A stretch of DNA of 13,571 nucleotides, taken from assembly GCA_004558485.1 (NCBI GenBank), contig SFCS01000031.1, positions 1 to 13,571 on the forward strand. Direction: 5' to 3'. Of this stretch, positions 8,535-13,571 are shown one piece after another. Position 1 is the stretch's first letter, and every line of letters begins with the position of its first letter. This DNA is from Ruminococcus sp. GTDB lineage: Bacteria > Bacillota > Clostridia > Oscillospirales > Acutalibacteraceae. A program made the position numbers and the translations under genes. The notes beneath the pieces were generated by a model that was given only the letters and a program-made list of their open reading frames with translations, did not search any database and had not been told where the DNA came from.

Positions 8535-8576
8535 GAAATCCGCTCCCTTCCCATCATGTATATGTGGAAAAAAAGC

Positions 8577-8605
8577 GGGACATACATTGACAAACGGGAT
8601 GTCCC
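8577..8605. repeat. 7-bp inverted repeat around the -35 of the isomerase promoter
   Basis: GGGACAT at 8577-8583 and ATGTCCC at 8599-8605 are perfect reverse complements 15 nt apart. They bracket the TTGACA, and the right arm lies in the promoter spacer. The right arm also overlaps a smaller GGGA-TG-TCCC palindrome (8596-8605). It may be an operator acting on the promoter at 8587-8615 and possibly on the divergent ATPase gene. Confidence 0.4.
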
Positions 8606-8615
8606 ATGCTATAAT
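8587..8615 (+). promoter_or_regulatory. Perfect consensus sigma-A promoter of the isomerase-like gene
   Basis: TTGACA (8587-8592), a 17-nt spacer and TATAAT (8610-8615) match the housekeeping consensus at all twelve positions, with TG at 8607-8608 as an extended -10. The start would be near 8622, at the ribosome site AAAGGAG (8622-8628), so the leader is only about 16 nt. Confidence 0.88.
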
Positions 8616-8637
8616 TAGCGCAAAGGAGATGGTATGG

Positions 8638-9474
8638 ATGCTGTCTGTCGGTATGTCCACCGTGGGCAAAACGGTCGATGCGGCGCTTTTTGATGCCTAT
8701 GCCGCTGCAGGGATCGCCGCAATGGAAATTTCTCAACATGACTATACGACGTTTGACTTTGCCGCAGCCGCAAAGGAAGCGGCGCGCGCCGGGGTGCGGC
8801 TGTGGTCGCTGCATCTGCCGTTTGACAAAGTCGATATTTCGTCGCTCGATGAAGACCTGCGCACCCGTTCCGTGCAGCTGAACGCGGACATCATCCGCCG
8901 CGCCGCCGCTGTCGGTATCGACAAATTTGTCATTCACCCAAGCGGCGAGCCGATTGCCGACGACAAACGATCGGAGCGGATGAGCCGTGCAAAGGAAAGC
9001 CTTGCTGCGCTTGCCGACGTGTGCGAAAAAAGCAGTGTCCGCCTTTGTGTTGAAGATCTGCCGCGCACCTGTCTCGGACACTCGATTGCCGACATGCAGA
9101 CGCTGCTGGAAGATTCCCGCCTTTTTTGCTGCTTTGACACCAACCACATCACCGTCGAAAAGCCGCAGGATCTCATCCGTGCGCTCGGTGTGCGGATCGC
9201 GACGCTGCACGTCTCGGACTTTGATTTTGTCAACGAGCGGCACTGGCTGCCCGGCGAGGGAAAGATCGAGTGGGCTGCCGTCGTGACAGCGCTTGACGCG
9301 ATCGGTTATGACGGCGTGTGGATGTATGAAATCGCGACCGCCTGTCCGAAAACCATCTATCGTGACCGCGATCTCACCTGTGCGGATTTCCGCCGCAATG
9401 CCTACGAAATTCTGAACGGCAAAGCGCCGACGGTTTTTTCAAGACCGAAGGTTCCGCTCGGTATGTGGGAGTAA
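8638..9474 (+). CDS. Sugar-phosphate isomerase/epimerase-like TIM-barrel protein
   Basis: This 278-residue protein is of the AP-endonuclease family 2 / xylose-isomerase-like TIM-barrel superfamily (PF01261 type), whose members act on sugars, inositols or hydroxypyruvate using a divalent metal. Likely metal ligands are visible in order: E139 in VEDLP, D167 in FDTNH, H191 in LHVSD, H202 and E207 in HWLPGEGKIEW. The HLPFD and IHPSGEP strands are also typical. The substrate cannot be read from the sequence. I chose the ATG at 8638 because AAAGGAG ends 9 nt upstream and a perfect promoter lies just before it. An ATG at 8629 abuts the ribosome site, and the open frame back to 8293 runs antisense into the ATPase gene. 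It is monocistronic and ends at a strong terminator. Confidence 0.85.
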   Translation: MLSVGMSTVGKTVDAALFDAYAAAGIAAMEISQHDYTTFDFAAAAKEAARAGVRLWSLHLPFDKVDISSLDEDLRTRSVQLNADIIRRAAAVGIDKFVIHPSGEPIADDKRSERMSRAKESLAALADVCEKSSVRLCVEDLPRTCLGHSIADMQTLLEDSRLFCCFDTNHITVEKPQDLIRALGVRIATLHVSDFDFVNERHWLPGEGKIEWAAVVTALDAIGYDGVWMYEIATACPKTIYRDRDLTCADFRRNAYEILNGKAPTVFSRPKVPLGMWE

Positions 9475-9485
9475 CAACAATAACT

Positions 9486-9521
9486 AAAAACAGGACGGAG
9501 CGATCGCTCCGTCCTGTTTTT
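9486..9521. terminator. Perfect palindromic bidirectional terminator
   Basis: A 36-nt perfect palindrome (18-nt half-sites, GATC at the tip) with five A on the left and five T on the right. It ends two convergent genes: it starts 11 nt after the isomerase-like stop, and its right end overlaps the TAA (9520-9522) of the minus-strand GT2 gene. Confidence 0.92.
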
Positions 9522-10695
9522 ATGCGCCGCGCTCCAGCTCCTTCTTTTCGAGAAAAGCAGACACAAAGCGTGCCTCCGGCGTTGCCTCGGTCTGCAATGC
9601 GGCAAGCGATGCGGCGGCAAGATCGTTTTCGTCAAGCGTGCCCGCCGCCTGCAAAAACAGCGCCGCGAAAAGGCAGCTCGCCACGAAATACGGCCGCAGT
9701 CCCTGCGGCGCATCGTAAAACGCCCGCAGCCCCTCGATGAACCGCGTCACCTGTCGCGGCGACCACCGTCGCCACGCCACGCCGAACCGCGCCTTGTCGG
9801 TCACGCTGCGCACAAAATCGGGGTCGATGAGCACACGCTCCATCTCGATCTTCAGTCCCCTGTCGGGTGCGCCGTTGCCCGCATAGATGAGCATTTCCCA
9901 AAGGAAGAAGTCGAAAAGCCGCACCGTGCCGAACCGCGCCGCGTCCTCCGCCGACAGGTGGGCACGGAAAATCTCATCGGCGACGGGCATGAGCGCCCGC
10001 CGCTGATACCAGATGGTGTCGCGGCTCTCCCAGAAAGGCGCGCACGCCATTTCCGCAATACAGGATTTTTCCGCCGCATCCGGTGCGGCAACACAGTAGT
10101 GATAGAGAATATCGCTCACCGACACGATCTTTTTCGCGTTGAACATGTTGGCGATGCCGAACATACCGTCCTCGCAGAACTTCATCCCCTCGATGAACGG
10201 CGTTTTGATGACCGCGCGGCGATACAGCTTGTTCCACGGTACATGACCGGCAAAGGTGTGCTGATAATAGGCATAGACCTCTTCGGTGTTGCGCATGTCG
10301 AAAACGCGGTCACCCGCATATTCCGCAAGACACGGGTGATCGAAGGCACAAACGCAGATGTCCGCCTCCTCGCGCTTCAGGGCGGCAAGCATGACGGCAA
10401 ACATATTCGGCTCCAGGCAGTCGTCCGCGTCCACAAACTGGATATAGTCCCCGTCCGCCCGGGAAAGCCCCTCGTTTCGGGCGCGGGAGACGCCCCCGTG
10501 CGGCACGGACAGGGGAACGATGCGGCTGTCCATGAGCGCCAGGCGCTGCACGGCGGCGGTCGTTTTTTCGTCTGCGCCGTCGCTGACGCACAAAAGTTCA
10601 AAGTGGCGGTAGGTCTGATCCAAGATGCTGTTGATGCACCGCTCGATGGTGTCGCTGTTGTGATAGTACGGTAAAATGACCGAGATTTTTTCCAT
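9520..10695 (-). CDS. Family 2 glycosyltransferase
   Basis: This 391-residue protein begins directly with a GT-A fold (ISVILPYYHNSDTIERCINS). The metal/nucleotide-sugar motif is DADD (D89, D91), followed by WNKLYRR and CEDG with E175, the likely catalytic base region of GT2 enzymes. Such enzymes transfer a sugar from a nucleotide donor to a glycan or lipid acceptor at the inner membrane face; donor and acceptor cannot be read here. The last 160 residues or so are a helical extension I do not recognise. There is no signal peptide or membrane helix. The ATG at 10695 was chosen because GAGGAG lies 7 nt upstream; an in-frame ATG at 10710 overlaps that site. It is the last gene of the four-gene operon, starting 1 nt after the preceding stop codon. 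Confidence 0.88.
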   Translation of the reverse strand: MEKISVILPYYHNSDTIERCINSILDQTYRHFELLCVSDGADEKTTAAVQRLALMDSRIVPLSVPHGGVSRARNEGLSRADGDYIQFVDADDCLEPNMFAVMLAALKREEADICVCAFDHPCLAEYAGDRVFDMRNTEEVYAYYQHTFAGHVPWNKLYRRAVIKTPFIEGMKFCEDGMFGIANMFNAKKIVSVSDILYHYCVAAPDAAEKSCIAEMACAPFWESRDTIWYQRRALMPVADEIFRAHLSAEDAARFGTVRLFDFFLWEMLIYAGNGAPDRGLKIEMERVLIDPDFVRSVTDKARFGVAWRRWSPRQVTRFIEGLRAFYDAPQGLRPYFVASCLFAALFLQAAGTLDENDLAAASLAALQTEATPEARFVSAFLEKKELERGA

Positions 10696-10696
10696 G

Positions 10697-11500
10697 TCAC
10701 TGCTCCTCATATGATAACGGTTTTCCGTAGACGGTCTCATAGGTCTCCTTGCAAAATCGAAAGCTCTCCTCCCGCAAAAAGGCGATGTTTTCGCGGCGGG
10801 AGAGGTCGGCCTTCGGGTAGACGGGGCGGCCGATATGCACGGTGAACTGCTTTTTCGGCAGTCCCTCGGCATCGCATTTTTTGCGGTCGCGGAAGGTGAT
10901 GAACTGCGGCACGACGGGCACACCGTATTTGGCGGCAAAGCTGAAGGCGCCGTCCTTATACGGCCGCGGTTTTTCATAGTGCCACCACATTGCCGCCTCG
11001 GGATACACCAAAAGAAATTTCTTGCGGCGGGTGAGGATTTCCTCCACCACACGGGCAAACTGCATCCTGCCGTGCATGGTGGTGTTGAGCGGCACCATGT
11101 CGCCCGCCCGCATCATTTCGCCGAGAAAACCGCTCATGTTGTTGAAGTCCGCCGCCAGGACAAAGGTGCGGTGCGGCCGCGCGCCGTATTTCACCGCAAG
11201 ACAGTCGAATTTGTCCACATGGTTGCAGGTGAGCACCGCCGCGTGCAGTCCGCGCAGGTTTTCCCGCCCGACATACCGCGTTTTGAGCACAAAGGTGTTT
11301 TCATACCATGTAAACGGCCACACGCAGAAAAATTTTTCCAGGCGATATTTCACGCCCTCCAAAAAGGTGCGGTGTCCGACATAGCGATAGGTTTCGTCCA
11401 CGGGCAGCGTCAGCTCCCGCGGGATGGGATCGACATGCACATCAAATGTCCCCGCCGCCTCGCAGCGGGCGATCTCAGCCAAAACATCCCTTCTGGTCAT
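10697..11500 (-). CDS. PlsC-like acyltransferase (second in the operon)
   Basis: This 267-residue protein is of the lysophospholipid/glycerol-3-phosphate acyltransferase superfamily, whose members transfer fatty acyl groups to a glycerol or sugar hydroxyl at the membrane. The catalytic HX4D motif is intact in NHVDKFD (H94, D99). The second motif reads YPEAAMWWHYEKPRPY (E168) instead of the usual FPEGTR. An aromatic stretch at about 50-65 may sit in the membrane. It resembles the acyltransferase at 12321-13100, sharing VGREKLKG/VGRENLRG and PEAxxW, so the two are probably paralogues. Its ATG overlaps the TGA of the GT8 gene by 4 nt (ATGA), with AGGAGGA just upstream, indicating translational coupling. 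The acyl acceptor is unknown. Confidence 0.85.
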   Translation of the reverse strand: MTRRDVLAEIARCEAAGTFDVHVDPIPRELTLPVDETYRYVGHRTFLEGVKYRLEKFFCVWPFTWYENTFVLKTRYVGRENLRGLHAAVLTCNHVDKFDCLAVKYGARPHRTFVLAADFNNMSGFLGEMMRAGDMVPLNTTMHGRMQFARVVEEILTRRKKFLLVYPEAAMWWHYEKPRPYKDGAFSFAAKYGVPVVPQFITFRDRKKCDAEGLPKKQFTVHIGRPVYPKADLSRRENIAFLREESFRFCKETYETVYGKPLSYEEQ

Positions 11501-12324
11501 ACGGTTTCCTCCTCAAGGGCGGCAAGCGCCGCCGTAAAGCGCGCATAGAGCGCGTCATAGCGCGTGGTGTGATATTGCGCGTGGATGCCGTCAATGTCCC
11601 ACGGCTTGACATTGACGGTGTGGAAAACGGGGAAAAGGCGAATGGTCTTGGAAAAATGGCGGATGACCGTGTCGTCCCGTTCGCGGAACTGCTCGTTGAA
11701 GCGGCGCGGCAAAAACCGCTTGCGCCGCGCCAGTCGATTGAGCACATCCTGGTCGGGAAAGGGAAACTTTTTGCGGCAGCAAAGAGCGCGCGCCTTCGTG
11801 AGCAGATCGCTCTCCCGCAGCGCGGGCAGCGAAAACAGCATCACCCCCGCATTCATATAGCGCGGATGTATGAAAAACTTGCCGAGAAAATCGCGCGCCG
11901 CCGCAAATTCCCGCCCCGCCAGATCGAAGGTATACAGCGGCGTGATGTCCGCCAGTGCCACCGTGTCGGTGTCGAGATACAAAAGTCGCTCCGGCAGCGT
12001 CGGCAGGCGGTCGATGAGCAGACGCAGCAGCGTATACGGCGTATAGCCGGTCGCGGCGTTGGGGCTGTCCGCCAGTGTCTCGCGGTAGAGAGCGCCGCAA
12101 TCGTGCAGCGTGACACGGCTCTCGCCGTTCACCCTTTGCAGCGTCGTTTCCAAAAACGCCGCCTGTTTTTCCGTCACGGGGGTGAACCGCGCGTCGGTGT
12201 CGGTCAGATCCATCGTGAGGATGTGCACCCAAAGCGGCGCCTTACAGTGCTCCGTCACCGACAGCAGCGACAGCAGCATGCCGGAAAACACGGCGCGGTT
12301 GCCGCAATATAGCAGTGCGATCAT
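11497..12324 (-). CDS. Family 8 glycosyltransferase
   Basis: This 275-residue protein has the GT8 (retaining, glycogenin/LPS galactosyltransferase-like) signature: YLDTDT with the metal-binding D118 and D120, then NAGVMLF, DQDVLN and a C-terminal HTVNVKPW (H235-W242). The last matches the family's HxxGxxKPW pattern except that Asn replaces Gly. GT8 enzymes usually transfer glucose or galactose from a UDP-sugar; the acceptor here is unknown but may be a lipid or surface glycan, given the acyltransferases on both sides. There is no membrane segment. The start codon overlaps the stop of the upstream acyltransferase (ATGA), preceded by GGAGGA; its own stop overlaps the next start in the same way. 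Confidence 0.9.
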   Translation of the reverse strand: MIALLYCGNRAVFSGMLLSLLSVTEHCKAPLWVHILTMDLTDTDARFTPVTEKQAAFLETTLQRVNGESRVTLHDCGALYRETLADSPNAATGYTPYTLLRLLIDRLPTLPERLLYLDTDTVALADITPLYTFDLAGREFAAARDFLGKFFIHPRYMNAGVMLFSLPALRESDLLTKARALCCRKKFPFPDQDVLNRLARRKRFLPRRFNEQFRERDDTVIRHFSKTIRLFPVFHTVNVKPWDIDGIHAQYHTTRYDALYARFTAALAALEEETV

Positions 12325-13100
12325 GTGGTCTCCTCCCGTTCATAGCGAATAAAGGTGTGATTTTCGGGCGTTTCGGCGCGGCTCTTCATCGCCGCAAGCA
12401 GCTTTTCCCGCAAGCTTTGCTGCCGCTCCTTGCGCGTGTCCCCCTCGCCGAAAAACGGCCCGTCCACAAAAACGACCATGCGCGGCTTGCCTCTTTTGGA
12501 GGCGCGGTAGGTGACGGTGAAGGTGAAGGCGGGGGTCGAAAGCGCGACGGGATAGCGGCAGGACACCGCCGTGAACGGGCGGATGACGGTCGCATAGGGC
12601 CAGATGTGCGCCTCCGGAAACACGACGACGCACCTGCCCCTTTCGATGTGATGCCGCACCGCCTCTTCAAAAGCGGGAAATCCGTCCCGCACGGTGGGGA
12701 TGGGCAGAGCGCCCAGCATCTGCATCAGCGTGCGTGTGCCGGGCAGGGCGACATTGTCGCTGTTGACCAGCACATGCGACTCGGTCGGGAACGGGATGAC
12801 GGCGCTCAGAAAGCCGTCGGCGGGCGCTTGGGTGTGGTTGCCGTAGAGAAAATAGCCGCGCTGCCCCTTGAGCTTTTCCCTGCCGACAATCCTAAGGCGG
12901 AATTTCATCCGGCAATAGAGAAACGCGACCGGCGTGACCGCCACGCGGTAGACAATGAACTTGAAAAAGCGATACAGCCGTCCTTCCCGCAAAAACGGAA
13001 AACGGCTGTCGACCGTGAACGGTTCTCTGCGGATGCCGGAAAACTCGTCCCGCAGCGGATCGCGGTAGTAAATGACGGTGCCGTCCTTCGGCGTGCGCAC
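12321..13100 (-). CDS. PlsC-like acyltransferase (first in the operon)
   Basis: This 259-residue protein is of the PlsC-like acyltransferase superfamily. A membrane-associated aromatic/hydrophobic segment lies at about 48-70. The catalytic motif reads NHTQAPAD (N88, H89, D95), with five residues between His and Asp where the classic motif has four. The second motif is FPEAHIWPY (E163), in place of FPEGTR. The same PEAxxW variant occurs in the other acyltransferase of this operon. I chose a GTG start at 13100 because AAGGGAGGG lies just upstream and nothing like it precedes the ATG at 13157, which falls inside a palindrome. Its 3' end overlaps the GT8 start by 4 nt. It is the first visible gene of the operon; I see no convincing promoter in the repeat-rich region upstream. 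Substrate unknown. Confidence 0.83.
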   Translation of the reverse strand: MRTPKDGTVIYYRDPLRDEFSGIRREPFTVDSRFPFLREGRLYRFFKFIVYRVAVTPVAFLYCRMKFRLRIVGREKLKGQRGYFLYGNHTQAPADGFLSAVIPFPTESHVLVNSDNVALPGTRTLMQMLGALPIPTVRDGFPAFEEAVRHHIERGRCVVVFPEAHIWPYATVIRPFTAVSCRYPVALSTPAFTFTVTYRASKRGKPRMVVFVDGPFFGEGDTRKERQQSLREKLLAAMKSRAETPENHTFIRYEREETT

Positions 13101-13134
13101 GGCGCTCCCTCCCTTGTCATATTTTTCGGATAAA

Positions 13135-13157
13135 GTAATGGGAGCGTATGCTCCCAT
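13135..13157. repeat. 23-bp direct repeat, copy 1, containing a GTAT-loop palindrome
   Basis: It contains ATGGGAGC-GTAT-GCTCCCAT (13138-13157), a perfect 8-bp-arm hairpin. A second copy with one mismatch lies 299 nt further on, at 13434-13456. This copy would lie in the leader of the minus-strand operon, between its promoter and ribosome site. Confidence 0.85.
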
Positions 13158-13195
13158 CCCGGTGTGTTAAAAAATTGTTTTTTGACACACCGGGA
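13157..13195. repeat. Long hairpin, 18-bp stem with 3-nt loop
   Basis: Arms 13157-13174 and 13178-13195 pair along their full length with one T-G wobble and a TTG loop. The outer stem is GC-rich (CCCGGTGTGT) and the inner part is A6/T6. The T run is inside the stem, so it does not look like an ordinary terminator. Confidence 0.85.
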
Positions 13196-13432
13196 GGCTG
13201 TCTAAAAACCGCAGGAGCAAGGAAACCGCCCCCGTCGGCGTATTTGGAATACGCTAGGGCAGAAGCAATTTGCGTATGCAAATTGCGGCAGGAAGACGAC
13301 ATCGGCTTCCTGCAGATGACGCCGACAGCAAAAGCGGGCGTTTCGCAGAAACGCTCCTCTTACTTGCTAAACCCGTAGCTTTACTTTTTCGTCTAAATGC
13401 GCTTTTGCGTCCTGCGGACTTTTTTGACAGTC
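13196..13432. mobile_element. Possible MITE-like element with imperfect terminal inverted repeats
   Basis: The left end (13196-13216) and the reverse complement of the right end (13410-13432) share the pattern G-G/A-CTGTC, then A-rich, then CCGCAGGA, with a 2-nt insertion and a few mismatches. Inside are at least four hairpins: 13238-13254, 13265-13286, 13288-13313 and 13338-13354. There is no transposase and no clear target-site duplication. A non-autonomous mobile repeat is an inference; it could instead be a structured intergenic RNA. Confidence 0.45.
13265..13286. repeat. Perfect 9-bp-arm hairpin with GTAT loop
   Basis: GCAATTTGC and GCAAATTGC (13265-13273 and 13278-13286) flank the loop GTAT. 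The same loop closes the two 23-bp repeats, although the arm sequences differ. Confidence 0.85.
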
Positions 13433-13433
13433 T

Positions 13434-13456
13434 GTAATGGGAGCGTATGCTCCTAT
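13434..13456. repeat. 23-bp direct repeat, copy 2
   Basis: Identical to 13135-13157 except for C to T at 13454, which turns one stem pair into a G-T wobble. Together the two copies bracket the 18-bp hairpin and the 237-bp element. Confidence 0.85.
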
Positions 13457-13538
13457 CAGCCTTATACCGAGCATACTAAATGTATGTCCGTTTGAAAAGG
13501 ACACAGCGCGTCTTTTCCCTCTAATTCTCGGACGGAGA

Positions 13539-13570
13539 CAAATTCCCGTGTCGCGGGAAGCGGGAATTTG
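13539..13570. repeat. 10-bp inverted repeat at the window edge
   Basis: Arms 13539-13548 and 13561-13570 are perfect reverse complements around a 12-nt, GC-rich loop. The window ends one base later, so any larger structure is cut off. Confidence 0.7.
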
Positions 13571-13571
13571 C

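Larger units (their letters stand above)
13101..13571. other. Gene-free, repeat-rich intergenic region
   Basis: These 471 nt contain no coding region I can support. They hold several inverted repeats, a pair of 23-bp direct repeats and a 237-bp element with imperfect terminal inverted repeats, listed separately. The promoter of the acyltransferase/glycosyltransferase operon should lie here, but none is clear on the minus strand. On the plus strand, TTGACA (13424-13429) and TATGCT (13446-13451) are 16 nt apart, a possible promoter for a gene beyond the window. Confidence 0.7.

Noticed and set aside
8293..8637. N-terminal extension of the isomerase-like protein
   Set aside because: It overlaps the Ca2+ ATPase gene on the other strand, runs through a perfect promoter, and encodes no recognisable sequence; the start at 8638 has the ribosome site.
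8535..8669. N-terminal extension of the Ca2+ ATPase
   Set aside because: It would run through the isomerase promoter region and has no ribosome site; the ATG at 8534 does.
13148..13378. 76-codon plus-strand open frame in the intergenic region
   Set aside because: It spans several hairpins of the repeat region and has no ribosome site or recognisable protein pattern.
13135..13456. CRISPR array
   Set aside because: There are only two copies of the repeat, 299 nt apart, and the sequence between them is itself full of hairpins, with no regular spacers and no cas genes.

Overview
The window looks like a chromosomal piece of a fairly GC-rich Gram-positive bacterium, most likely a Clostridia/Bacillota member of the Oscillospiraceae type. 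This is inferred from AGGAGG-type ribosome binding sites, sigma-A-like promoters (one a perfect TTGACA-N17-TATAAT), a small zinc-ribbon membrane protein, a zinc-containing MetRS with a C-terminal tRNA-binding domain, and tightly packed genes with intrinsic terminators. No phage, plasmid, CRISPR, rRNA or tRNA genes were seen.

Layout, left to right. (1) Positions 43-614: a minus-strand zinc-ribbon plus four-helix membrane protein, followed by a hairpin terminator. (2) Positions 615-761: a short divergent promoter region. (3) Positions 762-3855: a plus-strand pair, the 23S rRNA 2'-O-methyltransferase gene rlmB and a 764-residue membrane protein. The latter has the architecture of a P1B-type ATPase, but every catalytic motif I looked for has been lost, and it carries a long acidic N-terminal tail. 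(4) Positions 3865-3904: a bidirectional terminator. (5) Positions 3914-8534: minus-strand metG, preceded by an intact PMCA-type Ca2+ P-type ATPase. (6) Positions 8535-8637: a divergent promoter region with a perfect consensus promoter. (7) Positions 8638-9474: a plus-strand TIM-barrel sugar-phosphate isomerase/epimerase-like protein, ended by a perfect 36-nt palindromic terminator. (8) Positions 9520-13100: a minus-strand operon of four genes overlapping by 4 nt or spaced by 1 nt: PlsC-like acyltransferase, GT8 glycosyltransferase, second PlsC-like acyltransferase, GT2 glycosyltransferase. (9) Positions 13101-13571: a gene-free stretch full of inverted repeats, including a 237-bp element with imperfect terminal inverted repeats and a 23-bp direct repeat on either side.

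How the genes may work together: the four-gene operon probably makes or modifies a cell-surface glycolipid or acylated glycan, since two acyltransferases and two sugar transferases are translationally coupled. The remaining genes are housekeeping (rlmB, metG), ion transport (Ca2+ ATPase) or of unknown specificity. The most unusual items are the pseudo-ATPase that shares a transcription unit with rlmB, and the repeat-rich region upstream of the glycolipid operon.
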